A DNA stretch of 64,000 nucleotides from Desulfopila sp. IMCC35008 (GTDB lineage Bacteria; Desulfobacterota; Desulfobulbia; Desulfobulbales; Desulfocapsaceae). The number at the start of each line of letters is the position of its first letter. The first letter of the stretch is position 1. Both the position numbers and the translations under genes were made by a program. This document shows, piece by piece, positions 1 to 9,287 of the stretch. The notes beneath the pieces were generated by a model, which saw nothing but the letters and a program-made list of their open reading frames with translations, made no database searches and was not told the DNA's origin. Location of the stretch: positions 1,681,501 through 1,745,500 of the forward strand of contig NZ_CP050700.1 of assembly GCF_010646885.2 (NCBI RefSeq), given 5' to 3'.

Positions 1-2067
1 CTGCCAAACACATTACTCAAGGAGCTGAACCTGCTCTCGACTGCCTTGGAAAGAGTTTCAGATGTTGTAACAGCATCAAAGATAGCAAAAGAAGTACGTA
101 CTGAACAAAATATTATAACGCTAAGAAAAAAAATAGATATTGCCCAATCCATTATCACTGAACTTAGAGAAACATATGTTTTCGACAATTTAGTAAATGC
201 TTCTCACTTTCACGCAGTTACTGCACCGGTTATTGCGGATCTTCACACCTGGTTATCTGAGGGGGTATCCGGTTACCTGCCGACATCAACAATTACTCTG
301 GGAATTGCTGAATTACGTGTAAAGGATGCGTACCAGAAAGCATGGGATTTGAATACCCAATCTCAACTTAAAGCTCAGACAATACTCAATAACCAGAAAA
401 TCAGGCTGGAGAAATTACAGAAAAGTGTAAGTGCTTTGTTTATTCTAACGCTTCTTGTTGTCAGCTTTCTGATATTTTTCCTTTTTCGTCAAACGTATCT
501 GATTAAACGGGAAACCCACACCAAGAATGAACTGAGAGAGCAGCGTGACCTGCTGCAAAGTCTGTTGAAAAATGTACCACTGGGAATCGTTGTTTGGGAT
601 AAAGATAAAAGAATAGTGCACCTCAATGATAAATTTACAGAGACCACAGGGTATGACCAGACAGACATGGCCACGTTGGAAATGTGGCCGAGATTGGCAT
701 ATCCTGATCCGCAATACCGACGGGAAGTCAGGAATCATTGGGAAGGGCTCGACAAGTCCAAGTCTGCGGGGGAGTATAAAGTAAACTGCAAGAATGGCGA
801 AGTTAAAGATATTGAATTTCGAGCGACCTTTCTGGCTGATTCTCGTGTTATCAACACATTAACAGATGTAACAGAACGCAATGTGCGGGAGCAGGCACTG
901 CAGGAAAGTCATAAAATAGAGGCTCGTGCCAAAAAAATGGAGTCCCTTGGACTACTTGCAGGAGGAGTAGCCCACGATCTCAATAATATATTATCTGGAA
1001 TTGTCAGCTATCCCGACCTGATTTTGCTCGAACTCGAAGAACACGACAAAACACGGCAGGCGATAGAAATAATGCGTGATTCCGGACAGAAGGCTGCCGC
1101 TATCGTTCAGGATCTTCTTACCGTTGCTCGCGGTGTTGCAATAGCAAAAGAGGCTTTGAATCTCAATAGTGTTATCAATGATTATCTCGCTTCTCCAGAC
1201 TTCCAATTGCTCAAAAAGCATCACCCCAATGTCTCCTTTAATATCTCACTTGATGATAACTTGAAAAATATTATGGGTTCCCGAGTGCATCTGCAAAAGA
1301 TACTTATGAATCTTATATCAAATGGCAGTGAGGCAATAGACCATAGTGGAGAGGTGTTGATAGCAACATCGTGGCGGCATATAGATACTCCTTTCAAAGG
1401 ATATGAAGAAGTTGAGGAGGGAGAATATGTACTCCTGTCTGTTGCAGATCAGGGAGGAGGGGTACCAGAAGCTGACTTAGATAGAATATTTGAACCATTT
1501 TTCACCAAAAAGGTAATGGGACGAAGTGGCACTGGTCTTGGACTTGCTGTTGTTTGGAATGTGGTTCAGGATCATAACGGTTATATAAACGTAGTTAGTT
1601 CCAGCAATGGCACCACCTTCAGCGTTTTTCTTCCAGTTACTGAAAAGAACATATTACCTTCAATTTCATCATACGAGTTGCGTGAAGTGGAAGGCGCCGG
1701 AGAAACCATTCTCGTGGTAGACGATATTAGCTCCCAAAGAATTATTTCGGCCAGAATCCTGGAAAAATTAAGATACAGGGTACTTACTGTGTCAAGTGGT
1801 GAAGAGGCTGTCGAGTTTTTAAATAGGAACAGAGTTGACTTGCTGCTGTTAGATATGATTATGGATCCCGGGATAAATGGCAGACAGACATACAAAAGAA
1901 TTCTCGAAACCAACGATAAACAGAAGGCAATTATCGTCAGTGGCTTTGCAGAGACGGACGATGTCAAAGAAACACTCAATTTAGGGGCAAGCTGCTTTTT
2001 AAAGAAGCCTCTAAACATATATAGTCTGGGGATTGCTGTACAGAAAGTGCTTCAAGAAAAGAGATAG
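1..2067 (+). CDS. Hybrid sensor histidine kinase (PAS-HisKA-HATPase-receiver), 5' truncated
   Basis: The reading frame is open to the left edge, so the N terminus and probably part of a periplasmic sensor region are missing; the TTG at 46 is only the first possible start inside the window. In order there is a sensor segment, a membrane segment near residues 129-148, a PAS domain (about 165-285), a HisKA domain with the phospho-acceptor H-box GGVAHDLNN, and a HATPase_c domain with N-box LMNLISNGSEAI, G1 ADQGGGVPE, F-box IFEPFFTKK and G2 GTGLGL. A C-terminal receiver has ILVVDD, the phospho-accepting Asp in LLLLDMIMD and the switch Lys in KKPL. This is a complete phosphorelay kinase apart from the missing start. 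No partner response regulator or phosphotransfer gene is visible. Its signal is unknown. It lies upstream of, and in the same direction as, the transglutaminase/ATP-grasp cluster, but 412 bases separate them, so co-transcription is doubtful. Confidence 0.93.
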   Translation: MPNTLLKELNLLSTALERVSDVVTASKIAKEVRTEQNIITLRKKIDIAQSIITELRETYVFDNLVNASHFHAVTAPVIADLHTWLSEGVSGYLPTSTITLGIAELRVKDAYQKAWDLNTQSQLKAQTILNNQKIRLEKLQKSVSALFILTLLVVSFLIFFLFRQTYLIKRETHTKNELREQRDLLQSLLKNVPLGIVVWDKDKRIVHLNDKFTETTGYDQTDMATLEMWPRLAYPDPQYRREVRNHWEGLDKSKSAGEYKVNCKNGEVKDIEFRATFLADSRVINTLTDVTERNVREQALQESHKIEARAKKMESLGLLAGGVAHDLNNILSGIVSYPDLILLELEEHDKTRQAIEIMRDSGQKAAAIVQDLLTVARGVAIAKEALNLNSVINDYLASPDFQLLKKHHPNVSFNISLDDNLKNIMGSRVHLQKILMNLISNGSEAIDHSGEVLIATSWRHIDTPFKGYEEVEEGEYVLLSVADQGGGVPEADLDRIFEPFFTKKVMGRSGTGLGLAVVWNVVQDHNGYINVVSSSNGTTFSVFLPVTEKNILPSISSYELREVEGAGETILVVDDISSQRIISARILEKLRYRVLTVSSGEEAVEFLNRNRVDLLLLDMIMDPGINGRQTYKRILETNDKQKAIIVSGFAETDDVKETLNLGASCFLKKPLNIYSLGIAVQKVLQEKR

Positions 2068-2479
2068 TTGAAGAACGCGAACAACGGAAAACCTCAATTT
2101 ATTTTTGAGAAAAAAATTAAATACACGCTATGAGCTTGATCAACATGCTGAGCTTTCAGATGGGAACTATATATAATCCCCCTGCTTTCCTTATTTATTA
2201 GAAATACCTATCTAAATAGAGTAGTCCTAAATGTGGAGGACACTGTTCGATTCATTTTAGACGAGTTGTTCAGTGTACTTTTTGTACAATTTTGTAATTT
2301 GTCTTGGGTGATGTGACGTTGATGTAATATTTATGTGCCACTGTTAGGTGTTGAGAGAGGTTTTATCCACCCCAAACATAGCGATCCTGTGCTTTGTTTA
2401 ATGGCATACATTTTGCATGTTTAATAAAATTGAATACGAGAACTAAACTAAGGTTCAGCTGGAGATATTTTTACAATTT
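2068..2479. other. 412-base intergenic region before the transglutaminase cluster
   Basis: No convincing coding sequence is visible. The stretch is AT-rich, with a weak short inverted repeat just after the kinase stop (CTCAA/TTGAG around 2092-2109). It contains a sigma-54-like element at 2402-2417, described separately. Confidence 0.6.
2402..2417 (+). promoter_or_regulatory. Candidate sigma-54 (-24/-12) promoter
   Basis: The sequence TGGCATACATTTTGCA matches the RpoN pattern TGGCAC-N5-TTGCW at most positions. The invariant GG and GC are separated by exactly 10 bases. Transcription would begin near 2428, about 50 bases before the ATG at 2480. No enhancer-binding protein gene is visible nearby, and no upstream activator site was identified. 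Confidence 0.5.
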
Positions 2480-3277
2480 ATGCGATTACAAACACGCTGT
2501 GATTTGTCTTTTGATCCTACCGTGCCAACACCTTTCGTGTTGATGCTTAGACCCCGCAGTGGTGCCCATCAGTGGGTAGTCAGCGAGAAATACACTCTCT
2601 TGCCGTCAGTACCTGTGTCGGAGTTTGCCGATAGTTATGGCAATCTTTGTCAGCGACTTGTTGCTCCACCCGGTAACTTTTCTATCCATACACGGGCTGA
2701 GGTGGTTGTGCCCAATGGTGTAGACCGACAGTTTGGTGGAGAGTTTGTTGAGATTCAGAATTTACCGGATGGAGTACTTCATTATCTTTTGCCTAGTCGT
2801 TATTGTGAGTCAGAATATTTTAACAGTATGGCGATTGATATCACTGCGGGTGCGACGTGGGGCTATGATCAAGTCGCAGCAATTGAATCCTGGATACACC
2901 ATACAATTCGCTATGAGTTAGAGGGGAGTGATATGCCTGTGTCTGCAGTTGAGGTCAATTCCAGAAAGTGTGGAGTCTGTAAAGATCTTTCGCATCTCGG
3001 GATTGCACTTTGTCGAAGTCTGAGTATTCCGGCTCGTCTGGTTGTTGGCTATCTTCACAAGCTTGAGCCAATGGACCTGCATGCCTGGTTTGAAGCGTAT
3101 GTCGCTGGTCGCTGGTACACCTTTGATCCGACCCAGGCAGAGCTTGCGGGAGGGTATGTGGTGTTGGGTTATGGCCGTGATGCTGCAGACGTTGCTGTTT
3201 ATAACCAGTTTGGACCAGCTGTATACCCAACAGCAAAGACTGTTACAGTCGAAAGTATTGAAGAGGAGAGTCTGTAA
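2480..3277 (+). CDS. Transglutaminase-like domain protein (cluster gene 1)
   Basis: A 265-residue protein with an N-terminal bacterial transglutaminase-associated beta region and a transglutaminase core. The triad is readable: Cys167 in KCGVCKD, His201 in DLHAWFEA, and Asp216 in TFDPT. There is no signal peptide, so it is probably cytoplasmic. Proteins of this fold act as cysteine proteases, amidases or peptide cross-linkers. The neighbours (ATP-grasp, alpha-E, DUF2126) argue for processing of a peptide made by the cluster rather than general proteolysis. The start is the ATG at 2480; the GGAG upstream is about 15 bases away, which is long, but the N-terminal residues look family-like. The substrate is unknown. 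Confidence 0.9.
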   Translation: MRLQTRCDLSFDPTVPTPFVLMLRPRSGAHQWVVSEKYTLLPSVPVSEFADSYGNLCQRLVAPPGNFSIHTRAEVVVPNGVDRQFGGEFVEIQNLPDGVLHYLLPSRYCESEYFNSMAIDITAGATWGYDQVAAIESWIHHTIRYELEGSDMPVSAVEVNSRKCGVCKDLSHLGIALCRSLSIPARLVVGYLHKLEPMDLHAWFEAYVAGRWYTFDPTQAELAGGYVVLGYGRDAADVAVYNQFGPAVYPTAKTVTVESIEEESL

Positions 3278-3363
3278 AAAACGCTAAAAGTGCGAATGCC
3301 GGATGGCATAATTTTTCAAGTCACCTTAATGATTTTTATTTCATATAATCGAGGAAAGGGTTG

Positions 3364-4809
3364 ATGGAAACATTTAAAACGTATGATCCCGAGGGTTTTT
3401 ACGATGAACTGGTTGATGAGAATGGTGTTCCTCGTCCGGGTGTGCAATTACTGGTAGACAGAATAGAATCACTGCCCGATGGGGATTTAATCCTCAGGCA
3501 AAAAGAAGCCGAGGCACTGCTTCTTAAGATGGGTATTACATTTAACGTCTACGGGCAAGATGAAGGAACTGAAAAGATTTTCCCATTTGACCTTATTCCC
3601 AGGATTATACAGGGCAAGGATTGGCAGCAGATTGAAGCCGGCCTCAAACAACGGATATTTGCCCTGAATGAATTTCTCCAGGATATCTATAACGACAAGA
3701 AAATTCTAAAAGATAAAGTGGTTCCCGAAGATCTTATTCTCAGCAGCAAGACCTATCGCAAGGAGTGTGAGGGATTCACACCGCCGAGGAAGATATGGTG
3801 TCATGTAACCGGAACCGATCTGATACGAGGAGCAGATGGATGTTTTTATGTACTTGAGGACAATCTGCGATGTCCGTCCGGAGTGTCTTATGTTCTTGAA
3901 AACAGGAGGGTGCTCAAGCGTACCTTCCCCTACGTATTTGAAAAATCCAAAGTGCGGCCTGTTGATGAGTATCCTGAAAAATTGCTGGAGATGCTTGAAC
4001 ATCTCGCACCAAGCGGGGTCCAGTCACCGACCATTGGCGTGTTAACACCGGGTATCTATAACAGCGCCTACTTTGAACATTCCTTCCTCTCCCAGCAGAT
4101 GGGCGTCGAGCTGGTTGAGGGGCAGGATCTTGTAGTGTCCGATGGGTATGTTCACATGCTCACCACCAAAGGACTCAAACGTATAGATGTCCTGTACCGC
4201 CGCATTGATGACGATTTTATCGATCCTGCAGTATTCCGTCCCGATTCGCTCCTCGGGGTGAAAGGACTTATCGATGTCTACAAGGCCGGCCGTATTGCAA
4301 TGGCAAATGCCCCGGGAACAGGTGTTGCGGATGATAAAGTCGTTTATGCCTACGTTCCGAAAATAATCAAATATTACACGGGTGAGGATGCTATCCTTCC
4401 CAATGTCCCTACGTATATCTGCCGGGAAGATAAGGACCGGGAGTACGTTCTTTCTCATCTGGATGAGTTGGTGGTAAAGGCCGCTAATGAATCTGGCGGA
4501 TACGGGATGTTGGTAGGCCCACATTCCACCAAAAAGGAGCAGGAGACTTTTGCAAAATTAATAGCTGAAGATCCTCGAAATTACATCGCACAACCTACAA
4601 TTTCTCTTTCCCGGGTTCCGACAATAGTCGGTGACCGACTGGAAGGTCGCCATGTAGATTTGCGGCCCTATGTGGTGTTTGGCAAAGATATATATGTGCA
4701 ACCCGGAGGTTTAACCCGCGTCGCACTGAAAAAAGGGTCATTAGTAGTCAACTCATCCCAGGGCGGCGGAAGCAAGGATACGTGGGTGTTGTTGCCGGGT
4801 CAAAAATAG
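3364..4809 (+). CDS. Circularly permuted ATP-grasp protein (DUF404/DUF407 type; cluster gene 2)
   Basis: A 481-residue protein of the COG2308 type, a circularly permuted ATP-grasp fold predicted to ligate a carboxylate to an amine with ATP. Visible signatures are FEHSFLSQQMGVELVEGQDL, YRRIDDDFIDP, a Lys-containing glycine-rich loop VVKAANESGGYGMLVGP, RPYVVFG and VQPGGLTRVA. The ATG at 3364 is preferred over the adjacent TTG at 3361 because GAGGAAAGGG ends just before it. The alpha-E gene follows after 11 bases, so the pair is probably co-translated. The activity is predicted from the family and has not been shown for this locus. Confidence 0.9.
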   Translation: METFKTYDPEGFYDELVDENGVPRPGVQLLVDRIESLPDGDLILRQKEAEALLLKMGITFNVYGQDEGTEKIFPFDLIPRIIQGKDWQQIEAGLKQRIFALNEFLQDIYNDKKILKDKVVPEDLILSSKTYRKECEGFTPPRKIWCHVTGTDLIRGADGCFYVLEDNLRCPSGVSYVLENRRVLKRTFPYVFEKSKVRPVDEYPEKLLEMLEHLAPSGVQSPTIGVLTPGIYNSAYFEHSFLSQQMGVELVEGQDLVVSDGYVHMLTTKGLKRIDVLYRRIDDDFIDPAVFRPDSLLGVKGLIDVYKAGRIAMANAPGTGVADDKVVYAYVPKIIKYYTGEDAILPNVPTYICREDKDREYVLSHLDELVVKAANESGGYGMLVGPHSTKKEQETFAKLIAEDPRNYIAQPTISLSRVPTIVGDRLEGRHVDLRPYVVFGKDIYVQPGGLTRVALKKGSLVVNSSQGGGSKDTWVLLPGQK

Positions 4810-4820
4810 GAGAGAATACA

Positions 4821-5795
4821 ATGCTTAGCCGTGTCGCAAACTCAATCTACTGGATGTGTCGCTATATCGAAAGGGCAGAAAATGTGGCTCGCTTTATAGA
4901 TGTGAATCTCAATTTTTTGCTGGATATGGATTCAGAAGAGGATGAGCAGTGGGCCCCTCTTATCATGACGACTGGGGATAAGGAGTTATATGAGAAAAAA
5001 AGACGGGTATATAACCAGGAAGAAGTAACCTGGTTTCTCACCTTTGACCGGGGGTATCACAATTCTATTTTGAGCTGCGTCTCGGCAGCAAGGGAAAATG
5101 CCCGTTCCATTCGGGAAATTATTTCATCGGAAATGTGGGAACATCTCAATAATTTTTATCTGGAGCTGATGAAAGAAGAATCAATAAAAATGGCCTTACA
5201 GGACCCTAATCGTTTCTATCACCTTATTAAGATGCGCAGCCATCTCTTCACCGGATTGCTTGACTCTACCATGAGTCATGGAGAGGCTTGGAATTTTGCA
5301 CGGATCGGTATGATGATAGAGCGTGCTGATAAAACATCGAGGATACTTGATGTGAAGTATTTCATGTTGCTTCGTCATGCCGACCTGGTCAATGCGCCTG
5401 TTGACAATATTCAATGGGTCGCAGTTCTGCGCTCAGCAAGTGCTTTTGAGATGTTCAGGAAAGAAATGCATCATGTAACCCCTCATAATGTAGCAGATTT
5501 TCTCATTTTCAATAAACATTTCCCCCGTTCAATTTATCACTGTCTTTCAAAAGCCCAGATCTATCTCCACCGCATAACGGGCTCTACAAACGGCGCTGCA
5601 ACAAACAAAGCGGAAAAGAAACTGGGACGCCTTATGGCCGATCTGGAATATACTGATATTGAGGAGGTGATCGAGTCCGGTCTGCATGAGTTTCTGGATG
5701 ATCTGCAGACCCGGCTGAACCAGATCGGGGGTGCTGTTGGTGAGACCTTTTTTAACATCAAGCCGCAAATTCAAAGGGAAACAATCGAGCAGTAA
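4821..5795 (+). CDS. Alpha-E domain protein (DUF403; cluster gene 3)
   Basis: A 324-residue, mostly helical protein starting MLSRVANSIYWMCRYIERAE, the characteristic alpha-E (COG2307/DUF403) opening. Members almost always sit beside or are fused to the circularly permuted ATP-grasp protein, and they are thought to be its partner subunit. The ATG at 4821 has AGGAGA at 4808-4813. The biochemical role is unknown. A fused version of the same two modules is encoded 3.5 kb downstream, so this cluster carries both the split and the fused arrangement. Confidence 0.9.
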   Translation: MLSRVANSIYWMCRYIERAENVARFIDVNLNFLLDMDSEEDEQWAPLIMTTGDKELYEKKRRVYNQEEVTWFLTFDRGYHNSILSCVSAARENARSIREIISSEMWEHLNNFYLELMKEESIKMALQDPNRFYHLIKMRSHLFTGLLDSTMSHGEAWNFARIGMMIERADKTSRILDVKYFMLLRHADLVNAPVDNIQWVAVLRSASAFEMFRKEMHHVTPHNVADFLIFNKHFPRSIYHCLSKAQIYLHRITGSTNGAATNKAEKKLGRLMADLEYTDIEEVIESGLHEFLDDLQTRLNQIGGAVGETFFNIKPQIQRETIEQ

Positions 5796-5890
5796 TAATC
5801 GACTTTCCTATAAATGATCATTTTTCCAGTTAACCAGTTGCCACGTTCCCCACATAAGGGATTGTGGCACTATTTCATTGAGGAACATCT

Positions 5891-8800
5891 GTGGGAATCC
5901 ATATAGCCTTAAACCATAAAACGTCTTATCGATATGATCGACTTATCAATCTTGCACCCCAGATAGTTCGTCTTCGTCCTGCACCCCATTGCAGAACCCC
6001 GATCTTAAGCTATTCCATGCAAGTGACACCCCGGGATCATTTTATCAACTGGCAACAGGATGCTTTTAGTAACTATCTGGGTCGTCTTGTTTTTCCAGAA
6101 AAGACCACAGAATTTGAGGTCGAGATTGACCTGGTTGCAGACATGATCATTATCAACCCCTTTGATTATTTCCTGGAACCGGATGCGGAGGAATTTCCGT
6201 TTACCTATGAGAAGGAATTGCGTAAGGATCTGGCTCCCTACCTGGCCAAGGGGAAAATCGTAAAGAAGATGAAGGAATATCTGAAAGAAATCGATGTTTC
6301 TCCACGCCGAACCATCGATTTCCTGGTCGACCTGAATATGAAACTGAGTAATGATATCAGCTATCTTATTCGTATGGAACCGAACATTCAGAGTTGTAAA
6401 AAAACGCTTACCCTGCGGAGTGGCTCCTGCCGGGATTCCGCCTGGCTATTGGTCAACATCCTTCGATCTTTTGGGCTGGCTGCCCGCTTTGTTTCCGGTT
6501 ATCTGGTTCAGTTGAAGCAAGATGTCAAATCACTTGATGGACCGTCAGGTGCGGAAGATGACTTTACCGACCTTCATGCCTGGACTGAAGTCTATTTACC
6601 TGGTGCAGGCTGGGTAGGGATGGACCCGACTTCAGGGCTCTTTGCTGGTGAAGGTCATATCCCTCTCGCCTGCTCCCCTCAGCCCCAGAGTGCAGCACCT
6701 ATCACCGGTGCACTGGATGAGTGCGAGGTTGAATTCAGTCATGCAATGTCAGTTACCCGTATCCTTGAAGCGCCACGTTCAACGCGGCCTTACCCTGAGA
6801 ATGTATGGGCGGATATAGTTTCACTTGGTGACAAAGTTGATGAAGAACTGCTCGAGAGGGATGTTCGCTTGAGTATGGGAGGAGAACCGACTTTTGTTTC
6901 AATTGACGACATGGAAGGCGCCCAGTGGAACACCGAAGCCCTGGGAGAGGAAAAACAGGTATTGTCGGAAGCCCTTCTCAAAAAACTTTGGAAAGAGTGG
7001 GCTCCCGGCGGATTTCTTCATTATGGACAGGGAAAGTGGTATCCTGGTGAATCCCTTCCTCGTTGGGCCCTGGGCTGCTACTGGCGAAAGGATGGTACTC
7101 CCGTCTGGCAAGATGAAAAGTGGTTGGCCGATGTGTCAAAAGATTACGGTTTTGGTACCAAAGAAGCTGAAAAATTTATTCATAAGCTCGCTGAAGTGCT
7201 GGGGGTGAAGAACGAATATATCCGTGAGAGTTATGAGGATATTACCCACTATCTGCTCAAGGAGCAGCAGTTGCCGGTTAATGTGACCCCGACCGATCCC
7301 AAACTTGAAGATCCCGACGAAAGAAGGCGGATGGTACGTGCTTTCCAACGTGGCCTCGGGGCAGTTGTGGGTTATGTCTTGCCGCTGCAGTACGGCTCCT
7401 GGAAGAGTGGCCCATGGACATTTAAGAGTGAATACATGTATCTGCTGCCGGGCGACTCACCTGCCGGTCTCCGTTTGCCACTGGGTTCATTGCCCTGGGT
7501 TGCTCCTGAGGATTTACCCACAGAGTATGAACTCGATCCCATGGTTGATCGAAAGCCGCTATCCAATGAGCCTACTCAAAAGAAGAAAAAGAAGAAGGGT
7601 GCAAAAAGGGCCGTTGCTGTGGGAGTCGCTGGTGACACTATCCAGTCTCAGCCCGCTCCCATCGGCGACCCAGAGCCGGTGGTGGGTGAATCCGCCGCCT
7701 GGCTCGTTCGCACAGCGCTCTGCGTGCAGCCCCGCGAGGGACGGCTCTACATATTCATGCCACCAATCACTTCCCTTGAAGGATACCTGGAGCTGGTTCA
7801 GTGCCTCGAAAAAACGGCAAAACTAACTGATCTTCCAATAGTAATTGAAGGTTACGCTCCACCATCGGATTATCGCCTGGAGAGCTTAAAGGTGACTCCG
7901 GATCCCGGTGTTATAGAGGTCAATATCCAGCCTATGCACAGCTGGAGGGAAATGGTTGACTGCACAACAAGACTCTATGAACTTGCCCGTGAAACCCGTC
8001 TTGGCACAGAAAAATTTATGGTGGACGGCCGTCACACCGGAACCGGCGGCGGCAATCACATTGTTATTGGTGGGGCAACACCGGCGGACAGTCCCTTTTT
8101 AAGGCGTCCCGACCTGTTGCGTAGCTTTGTTACCTTCTGGAACAACCATCCGTCACTTTCCTTTCTGTTTTCCGGTCTTTTTATGGGGCCTACAAGTCAA
8201 CAACCGCGTATTGATGAGGCTCGGCACGACAGCCTTTATGAGCTGGAGATTGCCTTCAAGGAGCAGGACCGGCAGACCAATGGAGATACCCCCTGTCCGT
8301 CATGGCTTGTGGACAGGCTGTATCGGAACTTGCTTGTAGACGTTTCCGGGAATACCCACCGTGCAGAATTTTGCATCGATAAACTCTATTCGCCGGACAG
8401 TTCCAGCGGGCGACTTGGTTTGCTTGAGTTCCGGGCCTTCGAGATGCCGCCCCATGCCCGGATGAGTCTTGCCCAGCAACTGCTTCTCCGTACTTTTGTC
8501 AGCTGGTTCTGGCAGACTCCTTACAGGGAGGGGCTTGTTCGCTGGGGTACCCGCCTTCATGATCGATTTATGCTGCCGCAGATGGTGCGGGATGATTTTA
8601 CTGATGTCCTGAACATATTATGGCGGGCAGGGTATCCTGTCACCATGGACTTTTTCCATCCCCACTTTGAGTTCCGTTTTCCTATTTACGGCAGGGTAAG
8701 TTATCAAGGCATGGAAATTGAACTTCGCCAGGCCTTGGAACCCTGGCATGTTCTGGGAGAGGAGGCCGGAGGAGGAGGTACAGCGCGTTACGTCGATTCG

Positions 8801-9217
8801 TCAGTAGAGAGGCTGCAGGTCAAGGTCTCGGGGATGACCGGGGAACGCTACATAATTACCTGCAATGGAAGACGTGTCCCGTTAAAACCGACTCTTGAAG
8901 AGGGTGTTTTTGTTGCAGGTGTGCGCTACCGTGCCTGGCAGCCACCATCGTGTCTGCACCCGACAATAGGCGTCCATGCACCGCTTGTCATCGACCTGTT
9001 TGATACCTGGTCTAACCGTGCTGTGGGTGGTTGTACCTATTATGTCGGTCATCCCGGTGGCCGCAGTTACGATATATTTCCAGTAAATTCCTATGAGGCA
9101 GAAGGGCGCCGTAATTCACGTTTTGTTCCGGGTGGTCACACGCCCGGTGAGAAGATACCGTTACCCGCAATGGAAGCAAATCGGTATTTTCCATATACTC
9201 TTGATTTGCGAACCTGA
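5891..9217 (+). CDS. Transglutaminase-DUF2126 (putative amidoligase) fusion protein (cluster gene 4)
   Basis: An 1108-residue protein. Residues 1-90 form the bacterial transglutaminase N-terminal region (start MGIHIALNHKTSYRYDR). The transglutaminase core carries Cys180 (GSCRDSAW), His229 (DLHAWTEV) and Asp245 (GMDPTSG). From about residue 290 onwards is the large DUF2126 region, annotated in the family as a putative amidoligase; recognisable pieces are RLSMGGEPTFVS, HTGTGGGNHIVIGG and LEFRAFEMPPHARMSLAQQ. A lysine-rich linker lies around residues 562-569. The start is the GTG at 5891, preceded by GAGGAAC. One chain therefore combines a predicted amide-cleaving or transferring module with a predicted amide-forming one. 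The length is typical of the family. Confidence 0.92.
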   Translation: MGIHIALNHKTSYRYDRLINLAPQIVRLRPAPHCRTPILSYSMQVTPRDHFINWQQDAFSNYLGRLVFPEKTTEFEVEIDLVADMIIINPFDYFLEPDAEEFPFTYEKELRKDLAPYLAKGKIVKKMKEYLKEIDVSPRRTIDFLVDLNMKLSNDISYLIRMEPNIQSCKKTLTLRSGSCRDSAWLLVNILRSFGLAARFVSGYLVQLKQDVKSLDGPSGAEDDFTDLHAWTEVYLPGAGWVGMDPTSGLFAGEGHIPLACSPQPQSAAPITGALDECEVEFSHAMSVTRILEAPRSTRPYPENVWADIVSLGDKVDEELLERDVRLSMGGEPTFVSIDDMEGAQWNTEALGEEKQVLSEALLKKLWKEWAPGGFLHYGQGKWYPGESLPRWALGCYWRKDGTPVWQDEKWLADVSKDYGFGTKEAEKFIHKLAEVLGVKNEYIRESYEDITHYLLKEQQLPVNVTPTDPKLEDPDERRRMVRAFQRGLGAVVGYVLPLQYGSWKSGPWTFKSEYMYLLPGDSPAGLRLPLGSLPWVAPEDLPTEYELDPMVDRKPLSNEPTQKKKKKKGAKRAVAVGVAGDTIQSQPAPIGDPEPVVGESAAWLVRTALCVQPREGRLYIFMPPITSLEGYLELVQCLEKTAKLTDLPIVIEGYAPPSDYRLESLKVTPDPGVIEVNIQPMHSWREMVDCTTRLYELARETRLGTEKFMVDGRHTGTGGGNHIVIGGATPADSPFLRRPDLLRSFVTFWNNHPSLSFLFSGLFMGPTSQQPRIDEARHDSLYELEIAFKEQDRQTNGDTPCPSWLVDRLYRNLLVDVSGNTHRAEFCIDKLYSPDSSSGRLGLLEFRAFEMPPHARMSLAQQLLLRTFVSWFWQTPYREGLVRWGTRLHDRFMLPQMVRDDFTDVLNILWRAGYPVTMDFFHPHFEFRFPIYGRVSYQGMEIELRQALEPWHVLGEEAGGGGTARYVDSSVERLQVKVSGMTGERYIITCNGRRVPLKPTLEEGVFVAGVRYRAWQPPSCLHPTIGVHAPLVIDLFDTWSNRAVGGCTYYVGHPGGRSYDIFPVNSYEAEGRRNSRFVPGGHTPGEKIPLPAMEANRYFPYTLDLRT

Positions 9218-9233
9218 AAACGGTAAATATGCC

Positions 9234-9261
9234 AAAGCGAAGACAATGACGTCTTCGCTTT
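9234..9261 (+). terminator. Hairpin between cluster genes 4 and 5
   Basis: Perfect 11-bp stem AAAGCGAAGAC / GTCTTCGCTTT with a 6-base loop. There is no long T-run on either strand, so it may attenuate transcription or mark an mRNA processing site rather than terminate fully. It splits the cluster into genes 1-4 and genes 5-6. Confidence 0.5.
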
Positions 9262-9287
9262 ATCTGTGACAACTATGCATATTTTTT

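Noticed and set aside
5823..5880. Terminator in the gap before the DUF2126 fusion gene
   Set aside because: Only a 6-bp TGCCAC/GTGGCA stem with a loop of about 19 bases is present, too weak to call.
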